DNA of 64,000 nt from Lasiosphaeria ovina (lineage: Eukaryota; Ascomycota; Sordariomycetes; Sordariales; Lasiosphaeriaceae), in contig JAULSN010000002.1 of assembly GCA_033439765.1 (NCBI GenBank), positions 3,472,001-3,536,000 on the forward strand, in the 5' to 3' direction. Position 1 is the stretch's first letter. Every line of letters starts with the position of its first letter. The notes under the pieces were generated by a model. The model saw only the letters and a program-made list of their open reading frames with translations. It was not told where the DNA came from and did no database searches. The translations under genes were made by a program, and so were the position numbers. This document shows, in pieces, positions 48,515 through 59,155 of the stretch.

Positions 48515-50348
48515 CTACTTGGGCGACGAGCCGGCGGCCATCGCACTCGGCTGGGTCGGAGCCACTGGCGGGATAACGACCTCTCTCCACGTCGAAACAT
48601 TCACATTGTGCATGGCGGGCGGGAAGCGGCACACTGTCTTGAGGCAGGCGCAGTGGTGGCCGTATACGCACTGGGCATCGCGGCAGGAGCTGCGGTCATG
48701 GCACTTCTCGGCACGCAGCTTGTGGCGGAGCACGAGCTTCTCAGACGCCGTCAGCGGCTCGTGGCTGTATGTGCAGTGGCCGCTGCTGCTGCCGCTGCAA
48801 GACCCAGCTAGGTTGAACATGTTGCAGTAGCGTTTGCCGCCGCGCGTGGCCTTGTACATGCTCTCGGCCACGCCCGGCGTCACGGGCGGCAGGACCGCGT
48901 CGACGCGTTGCCCGTCGCTGTTGACTAGGATGACGCCCTTGTCCAGCTTGCCAACCATTGGCACCGGGCGTGATCCGGCTCCTCCTGCTCCCGAGGATGA
49001 CCCGGCGCCCAGAGCAGCCGCCCTAGAGGCGTAGCTTGTTGTGGTTGCAGGGGACGTTGCGGGACTTGCGGCGCCCTTGCCGTTTGTCGTCGGTGGTTTG
49101 GTGCTGGGATTGCCTGCACCCGGGGCTGCTGCATTGCCTGCGGTGATATGGCCAGAACCAACAGCATTGGCAATGACGGGGCTATTACGAGTGACAATGG
49201 AAGGAGAAGGGAGGGGGCTACTGCGGAACACGGACTCCATGGTTGTCGACGGAAACGGCAGCGCAGAGAACTCTCTGCCGGTCTGGAACGATTTGACCAG
49301 CGTGACCTTTGCCGTCACTTCGGGCACGTGGGCACATCTCTCTAACATGCGTACGTAGCCGTTGTCGTGGCAGCCGCCGAGGAGCACATGCTGGCACGAC
49401 GGGTTCTCGACGAACTGCCGGAACGAAGCTAGAAAACAACCGCACACCAAGTCAGTTTGATCCCGACAAGGAAAGAAAGGAATGCGCGCCTCACCCATCA
49501 GCTTGTGGTCGGCCCTGTCCTTGCCCCTCCCGACCAGCACAAAGTCGAACATATCGTCCCCCTGGGAGAAGCCACTTGTGAAGCGCGACACAACGCACTG
49601 GGCTTCGGACTCTCTGGCAACGCCGGCCTTGACGAACAGGTTGGCGAGGCCCTCGCCCGAGGCAAACGCCTTGGCCATCACCGGGAGCCCGGCCAGGCGC
49701 CCGTCGGTCGCCTGGAGGTACTGTCGCGCTGCCGCGCAGAGGTCCACTGCCGCGCGCGAGCCGCCCTCGGCCGGGTCGTCGTAGCGGTAATACTTGTCGT
49801 CGAACTGGAGACTCGCGGTCAGCGAGCCGGGAGAAGAACCCTGCAATAGAAGTAGAAACACGTACCAAATACGCGTCTGCATCCGCGTCGATCAGCACGA
49901 GCACAAAGGCACTACGCGACTGTGTCCGCCCATCGCCAACATCCCCCAGTCAGCAGCTTGTTTAATGTTTTCTTCCCCATCCTGCACCAGATTTAGGTAC
50001 TCACCACCGACTCGCGCAGCGCCTCGAGACTCTGCTCCGACCTCTCGGCCCGCTCCTGGGCGTGGCGGCCGGCAACACGCTCCCGCTCGAGGTCGCGGCA
50101 CGCGTCGCGGTACTGCTGCGACAGCGTACGCAGCTGGTCGCCAAAGTTCTGTTTGGGGGAGCAGTCGAGAAGAGATTTGTTGGTCAGTGCCAGTTGGTTT
50201 GATGCCGTGCGAAGCCAGAAACACATACCACCATCCGAGCAACATTGTCGTCGTTGCGGACCCTAAACTGGTCCAGAAACACGCCAAACTCGTCCGCGGT
50301 GGCCCCCATTGTTGTGTTCGCCCCATTGACAACACCCCCGCCAGCCAT
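48515..50348 (-). CDS. CCCH zinc-finger RNA-binding protein with N-terminal coiled coil
   Basis: Five exons (50348-50229, 50148-50005, 49919-49866, 49804-49495, 49428-48515) total 1542 nt and encode 513 residues. The order is a short N-terminus, a coiled coil (about 41-88, QYRDACRDLERERVAGRHAQ), then a conserved domain starting LVLIDADADAYLF and including DDMFDFVLVGRGKDRADHKL and HVLLGGCHDNGYVRML, as in DUF7923-type fungal proteins. A Gly/Ser/Ala-rich linker follows. C-terminal fingers are C-x8-C-x7-C-x3-H (CNMFNLAGSC...CTYSH), C-x5-C-x4-C-x3-H (CHDRSSC...CVYGH) and a third C/H cluster. Probably binds RNA. The 61-nt intron between exons 3 and 4 was chosen because it joins DADAYL to FDDKYYRYDD. 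Confidence 0.85.
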
Positions 50349-50700
50349 GACCGACTCGGCTGGTGGGTATACTGGGTAGTAGTTATACCCAGAACAAGAG
50401 ACAAAATGAGGTCTAAACGGCCAGGAGAGCAAAATGGTTCTTGGGGCGCTGCTGCACACCAAAGAGCCGTGGATTACTTCGGTGCGGCGACAGGGAGAGA
50501 AAGTCCCACTGTAGGAGCGAGAGGACAAACAGTTATGCCCTAGAGAGAGGGGGCTGGGTGCCTGGACGCGAGCCACGAGCACGAGCGTGGGCACCAATCA
50601 CCACCGACCTCCTTCACCTCCGTTGGTCGAGAAGGGAGCAGCAGCTGCTGCAGTGAGGCCTTGCCCTTCCGCTGAGAACCACTTGGCGAGGACAAAAATG

Positions 50701-50740
<40 letters not shown>

Positions 50741-51263
50741 AAGCTCAGCCTCTTATGCGGCCACACGTGTCTCCCGTGCAGTGATTTGTGCGGGCTGCCA
50801 CTTGTTGCTGGCCGGCTGGCTCCCGTTTGCCCGTGCCCGCCTGTAGCGGTGGCGGTGGCGGTGGCAAACGGAAAGTGCCCTGCCCAACGATATTGTCGGT
50901 ATTGTTCGTAGGTCTGGCAGTGGCTGTTTCACGCCCCTTTGTTCGATTTTGCCAGTTCAGATATTGACACAACTCCTTTTCACCATCCCTTTGCACAAAG
51001 AGCCGAAATTTACTGAGGTTAACTGGGCAGGTTAAACCCTCCAGATAATGGAACAATATAAAAACCAGCTCTCGTCGTTTCTCACTTGACTAGCCATATC
51101 CAGGGGACTTTGCAAGCCCAGATGCCGATGCAAATTGCGATTGATACATCTCATTGATGTTTCTAAGCCATTTCATTAGTCTTAATTAACTTGGGCTAAT
51201 TATGGGTTGAATCAGATGCCATGGAAGTAAGCTACGCACTCCGTAGAGCTAGAAACTCTGATC
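50349..51263. other. intergenic with a long poly-A tract
   Basis: Upstream of the CCCH gene. The only structure I see is the A36 run at 50701-50736. Confidence 0.55.
50701..50736 (+). repeat. A36 homopolymer
   Basis: Uninterrupted run of 36 adenines, preceded by AAAAATG. Could be a microsatellite or the tail scar of a retroposed transcript; no coding sequence ends directly before it. Confidence 0.9.
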
Positions 51264-51632
51264 GTGTATCCCTACCCAAATAAATTTAAAGAAGCGATAT
51301 CTTCAATCTCAACCGGGGTCAATCTGACTTGGCTCGAACTGCAACCAATGAAGTACATTAGACTGGGCCTGAACTGTGCCGACAGAAGTTTCCCAATGGT
51401 CGCGGCCGGGATATACCTGCAGCGCGTCAAAGGCGACCAGTACGCTAGGGTTAATCCAGACTCCCTAGGCGTGTGCGGCGAAAACGGCAAGCCTTTAATC
51501 ACCCTCATAAACTGGTGGCCTATGGAGATACGATCTGCCGTTACGCTATTTTTCGGTATCATCCCGGACGATAATGGCAAGAACACGTACCTTTTACACT
51601 TCAACCCAGCAACAAGCCGGCGTCATGGGTAA
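51264..51632 (+). pseudogene. second relic of the HET gene C-terminal region
   Basis: The segment 51351-51600 is closely similar to the HET gene at 47510-48010: YIRLGLNCADRSFPMVAAGI here versus YIRLGLNCAYRSFPMVVAGI there, and NTYLLHF versus NTYLLHA. About 240 nt of the source (from GNG.. to LSTL) are missing here, so the copy is internally deleted. The frame remains open to 51632. The 5' part before 51351 shows no similarity. It is a degraded paralogue, not a gene. Confidence 0.8.
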
Positions 51633-51830
51633 ATGAGAACCTAGGGCCGGGAAGTTCTCACCCATTCACTCGCTGTTATGCTTTTTCACGCGTGACTTGT
51701 GCCTATTGTTCGTGCCTTACCTTCCTTCCTATTGTTCCCGCAACTTTTTGTAGCGCGGCACCATTGGTTCAATTTTTTATTGCGAATACAAAATTGCAGT
51801 GCGGAAAAATCTAGTGCAAATCCTCTAACT

Positions 51831-52148
51831 ATGCTCACGAGGCATTCAAAACTCCAGCCAGGTACTGCCAACCACATCGCAGCATTTCACGTCCACAGAT
51901 CACACGACACCGCTTTCAAGATGCTCATTACATCGGCGGTTGGACTTCCCCGCATTGTTTAAAAGTATGAAGACCTCAGAGCTGACGAAAAAATGATGGC
52001 CGACGAAATTATCAACGCTTTGCGCATCGTCAACCTTACAGACGAACGCCCAAATGAAGATACCAGAAGGCATTTCTGGGCACATATCTTCCACAATAAC
52101 TGGACGACCGCAGTTCTAGTATTTCGCCCCCCCCGAGTTGGGCCATAG
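51831..52148 (+). pseudogene. coding-like remnant with an in-frame TAA
   Basis: From ATG 51831 a frame reads MLTRHSKLQPGTANHIAAFHV..LPRIV, a TAA (51960-51962), then KYEDLRADEKMMADEIINALRIVNLTDERP..RRHFWAHIF up to TAG at 52146. Residue usage and continuity across the TAA look coding; a CAA-to-TAA change would explain the stop. Family not recognised. Confidence 0.35.
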
Positions 52149-52327
52149 GAATGGCAAAGAGTTTATGGTATGCGTTGGTACCCTTAGCGACGACCTACCT
52201 CCGTCTCGTACCTAGATGAAAACCCATCGGGATACCCCATACTCTCCCCCACCAGCCGCCAAACCTCAGTGTAGGCGGGGCCAGCCGGTTTTTCTCAAGC
52301 CAAGCTTGAATATGGAAACAGGCTTAC

Positions 52328-52607
52328 CACGAGGACGCTCGACACGGCCAGGGTGGCGGCTCGACAGCCGAACATCTTCCGTCCCTTCGACGGCTTCGGC
52401 GCCGCCAGCTCGGCCTTGGCTGCGATAGCGAAGACGCCTCGTGATGGCTGGGCGCGGACACCGAAGTGCCCCGGTAAAACTCTATTGGCGGCTTGATGTA
52501 GGACATTGGTGGTGGGGGTTGTTGGTACGACTGTTGGTAGGGGGTTGCTGGTAGGGTTGCTGGCCCGAGGGGTAAACTTCCAATCCGCCGCCATCGCTCT
52601 GAGCCAT
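52328..52607 (-). pseudogene. first exon of a fungal type II membrane protein, frameshifted
   Basis: The ATG at 52607 reads MAQSDGGGLEVYPSGQQPYQ. The coding signal then shifts frame twice (MSYIKPPIEFYRG, then APKPSKGRKMFGCRAATLAVSSVLVV) and stops at a GTAAGC splice donor at 52327-52322. The layout of a Gln/Pro-rich cytosolic tail, basic patch and signal-anchor helix is common in fungal membrane-anchored proteins. No downstream exon is found before 52000. Confidence 0.45.
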
Positions 52608-53244
52608 GTCAGGATGGGCGCCTGCGTGTCAAGGCATTAGTACGACGCCCCGGTCATTATGTGCATGCAGATTGGATGGAGCCAATTACCTCGGTCGGGC
52701 TCGTCATTCTCGTCCTGTACGGTTCCATTTGCGCATGATCTGTCGGGAATTGCTCGATATCGAGGCTCTCTTTCTTAGAGTTTCGAGAAAAACGGCTACA
52801 AGTGGGCGGGGCCAAGAAGTGGACAGGGTGATGTGCTACTATATTAATTATCCCGTATAACCCTGGCTAACCTCCTCGGTAGGGCTGGCATTCCGTCGTG
52901 GCGCAGGATTCAGGCACTCGCACTTGTTACCTTGGGAAAGTGGAGGAAAGGTACCTAGCGCAAGGCAAAAGTCCGAGCTGATCGAATCACGGATGGTCTT
53001 TGCCGTCGTAGGCATTGTTGCCGCATTGCCAAGCGGCATCTAGCTCCGCATTGCCAAGCGGCATCTAGCTCCTCAGTGAGCAAGAGGTAGTAGGCCATGC
53101 AATTTAGATCAGATCAATCTCAGTTCACTCTCGGGGTCGTTTTCTTTTCTCTTTTTTCCTGACTACCTCCCTACCAAGTACAAAGTATCCGACCACATAT
53201 AGAGACGCCATAGCACGCACTCCATTCCTCGCTCGTCCTAGCAA
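52608..53244. other. intergenic
   Basis: Contains a short direct duplication at 53027-53065 (CGCATTGCCAAGCGGCATCTAGCTCC-type words twice). Otherwise nothing seen. Confidence 0.5.
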
Positions 53245-54067
53245 CTACCTACGGCTAATGCTGTTTCGTTGACACCGCCATGAGATGTTGGACCTGACGT
53301 CACAGCGCGAAGAGCCATTAAAGAAAACCCTTCCGTCCCTCCCCGTCACTCGGACTTTGAAAGCAAAATGATTGTCCTCCGGCGGCCAATTTATCACGTC
53401 GGTCTCAACGACTAATAGATGCTGGCCGGGGTAATACGCAGGCCAGGCGTAGCAGAGATCAAGGAAACGGCCTGGGAAGAGCCTAATTAACAAATTGGTC
53501 AGCTAAGCCATTCCTGTCTTGCCGGAAGTATAATGGTACACGCCTCTTCTTTGAACACCTCCCTTCAGACAAGTACATAGCGAAGGGGAGTATCCCTAAT
53601 AACTTCCTATATTTTTTGTCAAGCGCTTGCTTGCGCTTTTTGTATGTCGTCTGCAAGGATCCCCATGACCTCGTTAGGCGATAAGTCCCGCCGATGGCTC
53701 TCCTCCGAATCCACACGTCCCAGCACGATCGTATCGAAAGTTCACCAGTAATGATACCCTGGAGAGATGCTAATGTCCCCATATAACGAGTAGTGGCGGT
53801 TCCGTCCGCGTAATGTCTAAAGACTTCTGACGCCCAGTCGTCGCGTAGTACATCCAACTGGTGAAAATATTCGTCGAGCGTATTCCTCCAATCTGAGGGA
53901 ATACCGGCCATGGTCCTCGGGCGCTCGGCCGCGTATGGTGGAGGTGGTGGGCATTGCGTCTCGGACTCTGAGTCTGACGCTGCGGACTCTGACTCTGACG
54001 CTGTGCTGACCCGGATCTGAGCGCTGATCCCATCAGCAGCGCGGGCGGAAGCCCCGTCATTGGCCAT
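53245..54067 (-). pseudogene. hypothetical protein gene, probable frameshift
   Basis: The minus-strand frame 54067-53483 gives 194 residues: a Ser/Glu/Asp-rich start (ASESESAASDSESE), then DWRNTLDEYFHQLDVLRDDWASEVFRHY and a basic helix KKRKQALDKKYRKLL. A second frame, 53493-53245, continues with coding-like LIRLFPGRFLDLCYAWPAYYPGQ.. one base out of step, suggesting a frameshift at about 53490 or an intron I cannot place. Family not recognised; no known motif. Confidence 0.4.
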
Positions 54068-54429
54068 TTGATGGGTGTCGACCGGAGTAAAGAATTTTCT
54101 TGTTGTACTGGGGAGGGTGGGAGATGTAGTATTAACTATGCGGGCGCCCTTTTATGTAGATGTGTCCCGCAAACCTTCAGACACTCACGGGGTGGCGCCA
54201 TAGCTCAACTCTGCAAATGACACAGGCAAGGCCGAGGGCGCTGAGGTTCAAAGGGATACGCTGTGGCACTTGGACTATGACGGCTTATCTGAACCTAGGT
54301 AATCCTCAGCCATGGCCTACAGGTGGTGCGATAATTAACTTTCCGCCACTAATTATCAGGCTCTCAAACTACCGTATATTGTCCTGAAAGCAGGAGGCTG
54401 GTACGGAGTCAAATAGTGGAGAATCCCCC
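54068..54429. other. intergenic
   Basis: Nothing recognised between the hypothetical gene and the beta-galactosidase fragment. Confidence 0.5.
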
Positions 54430-54752
54430 AAGAGATTTATCTCTCAGCTACGACGGCTCCCACATCACGTCGAGCAACTTGGCGCTGACGGTGCAGGTCG
54501 AGAATTCTGCGATAAAGGGCTGCGACGAGGTTGAGGCGGCGACTGATGTGTATGTGGTCAATAATGTGACGGGCAAGCGCGGCGACGAGGTAGCGCAGTT
54601 TCCCTCTACGGAAGTTGCCGTCGACGCCCGCGCGCAGCCGGCTGTCAACGCGACGCTACTCTTACAAAGCCCGCGCCTATGGGGCCCGCGGCGGTCGCAG
54701 GAGCCGCACCTGTACGTGGCCGTGACGCAGATCCGCCAGAACGGGAAGACGG
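54430..54752 (+). pseudogene. GH2 beta-galactosidase fragment, left of the transposon
   Basis: Reads EIYLSATTAPT, then after a small frameshift NLALTVQVENS..EVEAATDVYVV..AQFPSTEVAVDA..SPRLWGP..QEPHLYVAVTQIRQNGKT. This is the sugar-binding/immunoglobulin-like domain of glycoside hydrolase family 2. The N-terminal part of the enzyme is missing upstream. The fragment ends exactly at the 8-bp target duplication of the hAT element (54745-54752). Confidence 0.75.
54745..54752 (+). repeat. left target-site duplication of hAT element
   Basis: GAAGACGG, repeated identically at 57974-57981. Eight bp is the hAT target length. Confidence 0.92.
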
Positions 54753-57700
54753 CAGCTTTGGCACTAGTTCAAATATGTTCAAATATGAATCTCAAAATAT
54801 TTGTTTAGCGTTAGAATAGCGACATTAGTGACCACACGCTAGCGGGAGTCGCGTGACCGCGCACGTGTGAAGGCACGTGCCGCGCGCAGACCTCCCGCCC
54901 GCACACACAAAACTCCAGTCGCCCTAGAACCCAGTTTAGTTCCTTAGACAGAATAGAACCAACATTGCACCCCCAAACGGTAGATCTACCACCCTTAGAC
55001 CTGTAGGATCCCTACGTGGTTTGAGCACCACGAACATTTAGGGCACTTGACTGACATTTCCCGTTGGCCAGGCCATTTTTGCGGGGGCTTTTCGGTTTTT
55101 CCTAGGACGCAGGCGCTCCCTGCCCAAGCTTGGCCCGGGAAAATCTCTGACTGCCAGGCTTCGGCTGCTACAATATAACCATCACCACATATGTCAACAA
55201 ACAGCCTCGAATCCTTCTAATCCTACCTACATCTACCTTCCCTGCCTTGCTCCCGAGCCGCCGACAAGATGCCTGCCTCGACCGTTGACCCTGCGACCCT
55301 CCACACGAGCGAAAAGCGAGCTTTTGCACTGATGCAGAGGCCCTCGCGAATCTGTGAACAATATGAGGAAGTGATGAAGGTTGACAAGAAAGAGCTGGCA
55401 AATATACACATGAAGGACTGGCCCAAAATAAAGACAACAAAGGGAACATACATACCGGAGGAATGGCTCGGTAAAAGACGGAGGACTTCGTGGATTGGAA
55501 ATCACGGCTGCTGGCTTGCCCAGGTCGTCAACAACGCAGTTCCTCCTGAAGGCGGCTACATGTGGGCATGCAGCCAATGCGACAGGCACTTCAATGCTCG
55601 GAGAACGACCTCTGCAATAGATCATTTGAAGAAGTCTCACGGCATCACGAACGAAGGCGAGGAAAATCGTGGTGTTGAGCGGCCGGAAAAGAGGCAGCGG
55701 GCCTTGCAGACGGCGCAAAACAACAACGAAAGGATCTTGTTGCACCACAAGCCCTCTATACAAGAGAAGCTCGTCAACATGATTATTCGCTTGAATCTTC
55801 CTTTCAACGTCGTTGAACATCAGGATTTTCGTGATTTCTGTATGGATCTGAATGCCGAGAAGACGACAGCCTTGATTCCATCCTCGCACAATACAATTCG
55901 GAAGCTTCTTCGGGATCGCTTCGAAGCCCGGCAACAGGACCTGCGCAACCGGTTAGCGGCATCGTCATACAAGAAGCATCTCTCCTTCGATATTTGGACT
56001 TCTCCATCGACTATTTCCTTCCTCGCGCTCTTCGTTCATTACGCCGGCGCCGACGCCGACATACATCACGAGTTGTTAGCCATTCCACGCATCGAGGGCG
56101 CTCACAGCGGGGAGAATCAGGCCGTATACCTCGCCCAGGTAATCAACGAATACGGCCTTGAGGATCAGGTTGGGTATTTCCAGTGTGACAACGTAGATTC
56201 GAACAACTGGGCCGTGAAGCATACTTTGCAGACCTTGCGGCCCGACCTGAGCGATATTGATCGCGATGAGTTAGCTGAAAAGCGTCGAGTTCGTTGTTTT
56301 GGTCATATTCTTAACCTAGCCGCGCGCGCCTTCATTCTCGGGAGGGCAACAGACCTTGAACAAAGCTTTGACGATGACTTCGTCGGCCAGCTACCGCCGG
56401 CGCAAGAGGAAGCCTTACTTGCGAGGTGGCGGCAGCGAGGCCCGGTCGGTAAGCTGCATAACGTCGTACACTTTATTCGAAGGTCGCCGCAACGCCGGGA
56501 TTCCTTCCTTCGCATCGCGCGCGGCCAGCTAAATGACGAAGCTCACGAGTTCGGCGCGGCTCTATTTGACAGAAGCCTCAAAGGTTTACAGCTTCGCAAC
56601 GATAATTCCACGCGTTGGAATTCGGTCTTCGTGATGATCGAACGTGCAGTCCGCTTACGTGTCGAGGTTGACTCCTGGTGCTACCAAAATCAGGCTGGTG
56701 ATCCTCAAAAGCGTATGCCGGCCGACGATGTGTTACAGCCAAGCGACTGGCACCGGCTTTCTACTGTTTTGGCTATTCTTGAACCTTTTCGGAAGATTAC
56801 TAAATGGTTTGAGGGCCATGCCGCTACTTTCCCTGAAGTCATCGCAACGCAGGAGTGGTTAATTGATCTCCTTGAGGATCGGCTTCAAACCTTGCATCCT
56901 AACTTTGAGGCTGCAACGGATTTTACCGGCGGGCCTGTACACACCCAGGCAGAGATCACAGTCGAAGCCCTACAGCCTGAATCGATCGCCCTAGTCGACG
57001 ACGACGTCGATCATGCTCCTTTTTCCAACCATCCTTCGCAACGGCCGCAGCTCACACGGCAAATGCCCGCCCGGCTGGCCGGCTCGGCCATCGACCTGCC
57101 TAGGCGTCTACCGACTGGCGAGATCAGGCCACCCTCCTTGGACCTCGCCTTCGACCTGCCCGACGATTCCACGCCCTCGAATGCCGATCTTGACGACGAT
57201 CATATATCCTTCCTTCGAACGAGCATTGGCTTGTCCATTCAGGAGCTAAGAAAATACGTGGCATTGATGGAAGAGAGCCCAGCATACTGGGCAGCGATGA
57301 TATTACACCCCGGGCACAAAATGAAGTGGGTGGATAGGTTCCTGGGCGAGGAGCGGGCCAGGAAGGCATACAGGGCATGCCGCGATCTTTACCAAGCCGA
57401 GTACGCCGTCGTCGTTATCCCGGCGCCGGCACCGGTTCAGGATGAGCTTCTTACCGGCCCGGGGACTCTGCTTGTGGCTCACGACTACTACGACCCGCCT
57501 GACGACCCGAACCAGAAGGATGAACTGGCTGAATACCTTGCAGAGGGTGTCAGGCCGGTAGATGACATAAAAGCTTGGTGGTTTGGTCGTCAGCATCGTT
57601 GGCCCCGGTTGTCAAAGATGGCTTTAGAATTAATGTCGATTCCACCTATGTCAGCGGGCCCGGAAAGGGCCTTTAGCGACGAAAAGTTGGTCTTTGGCAC

Positions 57701-57973
57701 GCAGAGACACAAGCTCGGTGACGATACCCTCAATTACATCATGTGTTTGAAGAATTGGGCAGGGAAATGAGGTTTTCCCGACTTCGGGGCTTTTTTTGCG
57801 ATCATTTTCTAATTTTGACGACTTTTACGACTTTTTGGTGGAGCGGAACTTGCCGTTAAATGAATCAAATACAGTCAAATATGGCCTACCCTCAGTCACA
57901 TAACAAGCTGTTGCCCTCAGAGCAAATAAAATATAGCCTCATATTTGACTGATTTGATTTGATGCCAACGCTG
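54753..57973 (+). mobile_element. hAT DNA transposon, complete (3221 bp)
   Basis: Terminal inverted repeats CAGCTTTGGCA (left) and, read from the other end, CAGCGTTGGCA (right) match at 10 of 11 bases and start with the hAT-typical CAGNG/CAGC. Both ends are rich in TCAAATATG-like subterminal words (54769-54800, 57862-57960). The flanks carry the 8-bp duplication GAAGACGG. Removing the element plus one duplication copy rejoins the GH2 reading frame exactly. It carries one long uninterrupted transposase gene. Confidence 0.95.
55269..57770 (+). CDS. hAT transposase, intact
   Basis: Single frame of 833 residues. A BED-type zinc finger is visible at about 98-122 (CSQCDRHFNARRTTSAIDHLKKSH). The RNase H-like catalytic core includes LSFDIWTSPSTISF with the first Asp and YFQCDNVDSNNW with the second. 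The C-terminal hAT dimerisation region is well preserved (WWFGRQHRWPRLSKMALELMS, PMSAGPERAFSDEK, LNYIMCLKNW). The protein catalyses cut-and-paste transposition, binding the element's ends in the nucleus. No stop, frameshift or intron is visible, so it may still be active; expression is unknown. The 516 bp between the left end and the ATG would hold its promoter. Confidence 0.95.
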   Translation: MPASTVDPATLHTSEKRAFALMQRPSRICEQYEEVMKVDKKELANIHMKDWPKIKTTKGTYIPEEWLGKRRRTSWIGNHGCWLAQVVNNAVPPEGGYMWACSQCDRHFNARRTTSAIDHLKKSHGITNEGEENRGVERPEKRQRALQTAQNNNERILLHHKPSIQEKLVNMIIRLNLPFNVVEHQDFRDFCMDLNAEKTTALIPSSHNTIRKLLRDRFEARQQDLRNRLAASSYKKHLSFDIWTSPSTISFLALFVHYAGADADIHHELLAIPRIEGAHSGENQAVYLAQVINEYGLEDQVGYFQCDNVDSNNWAVKHTLQTLRPDLSDIDRDELAEKRRVRCFGHILNLAARAFILGRATDLEQSFDDDFVGQLPPAQEEALLARWRQRGPVGKLHNVVHFIRRSPQRRDSFLRIARGQLNDEAHEFGAALFDRSLKGLQLRNDNSTRWNSVFVMIERAVRLRVEVDSWCYQNQAGDPQKRMPADDVLQPSDWHRLSTVLAILEPFRKITKWFEGHAATFPEVIATQEWLIDLLEDRLQTLHPNFEAATDFTGGPVHTQAEITVEALQPESIALVDDDVDHAPFSNHPSQRPQLTRQMPARLAGSAIDLPRRLPTGEIRPPSLDLAFDLPDDSTPSNADLDDDHISFLRTSIGLSIQELRKYVALMEESPAYWAAMILHPGHKMKWVDRFLGEERARKAYRACRDLYQAEYAVVVIPAPAPVQDELLTGPGTLLVAHDYYDPPDDPNQKDELAEYLAEGVRPVDDIKAWWFGRQHRWPRLSKMALELMSIPPMSAGPERAFSDEKLVFGTQRHKLGDDTLNYIMCLKNWAGK

Positions 57974-57981
57974 GAAGACGG
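57974..57981 (+). repeat. right target-site duplication of hAT element
   Basis: GAAGACGG, identical to 54745-54752. Confidence 0.92.
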
Positions 57982-58502
57982 TTGACGAGTACGAGACGCG
58001 GTTCGGGGTGCGCAGCGTGGCGTACGCGGGTGACGGGCTGCGTGTTAATGGTGAGAGGATCTACATCCAGGGCGTCAACCAGCACCACGACTTCGGGTCG
58101 CTGGGCGCGGCGTTCAACGTCAAGGTGGCCGAGCTGGGGTGCAACTCAGTGCGCAAGTCGCATAACCCGCCCGCCCGCGAGCTGCTGGACCTGGCCAACG
58201 AGCTCGGCATCCTGATCCTCGACGAGATCTTCGACACGTGGCGGGGCGCCAAGGTGGTCAACGACTTCAGCCTGATCTTCAACGAGTGGTACGAGGCGGA
58301 CCTGCGCAACTTCATCCGGCGCGGCCGCAACCACCTGTCGGTAGTGCTGCGGAGCTACGGCAACGAGGTGGTCGAGCAGCGCAAGGCATGTAGGTCTAAT
58401 GGCCACGCACTCGTCGTGATCCACGCCAAGGCCGGCGCGTCGGGGCCTCTCACCGTCACGGCGTCGGCCAAGGGGCTGAAGGGCGCCGAGGTCACGCTCT
58501 AG
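57974..58502 (+). pseudogene. GH2 beta-galactosidase fragment, right of the transposon
   Basis: The frame resumes right after the duplication: VDEYETRFGVRSVAY, ERIYIQGVNQHHDFGSLG, ELGCNSVRKSHNPPARELLDLANELGILILDEIFDTW, and RSYGNEVVEQ with the GNE motif of the acid/base Glu. At about 58385 it jumps directly to the C-terminal CRSNGHALVVIHAKAGASGPLTVTA and stops at 58502. Roughly the second half of the catalytic domain and the following domains are deleted, so this copy was already inactive or became so independently of the transposon. Confidence 0.8.
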
Positions 58503-58835
58503 GTGGAATAATTACTTGGCAAGTAAATCTAGATAGATGCATCATACATGATTGCTTTGCTAGAAAGGCCACGCATTGTCGACACTTTTCGGTGATTTGA
58601 CACCAACCGTAATCAGGGGCTATTAAACATGGAATACATATGCAATGGTCGGGACTGCCGTTTTCTGATTGCTCACTGTTCCCCTGCTAATCAACCAAGG
58701 CTAGCCAATTAGATTCCGCGCTCGGCCACCATCTTGTGCCTCGACCAACAAGCCTGGGTACCGGCCACTTTACTGTTGAAGTCACCATGTCTTGATAAAT
58801 ACACCGCATCCTCGCCTGTTTGCTTGTTTTCAACT

Positions 58836-58874
58836 TCCTCCTCCTCCTCCTCCTCCTCCTCCTCCTCCTCCTCC
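58836..58874. repeat. (TCC)n microsatellite
   Basis: About 13 tandem TCC trinucleotides. Confidence 0.9.
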
Positions 58875-59155
58875 CTTTTCCCTTCTCCTCCGTCCCGGCT
58901 CCGGACCGTACTTCAGCCAATAGGATGGCAACTATGTGCGTGCTTGTTTATAGCTGGAAAGCGATAAATCGTGCGCACGAAGAAAGTGGTTTATTTTGGC
59001 GGGGGAGATGGCGAGAAAGTTATGGTGCCGCACGGACTACCCACGCCGGCTGAACTTCGGGTCTACGGATTTACAGCCATTCTACTCCCTCAACCCCAAA
59101 ACAAATTCTCGTGATAATTCGATATTTCGATGTTCATGGTCTAATTGTTGGATTT

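Noticed and set aside
58687..58920. Frames encoding poly-Leu, poly-Ser or poly-Arg
   Set aside because: Simply the three readings of the (TCC)n microsatellite.
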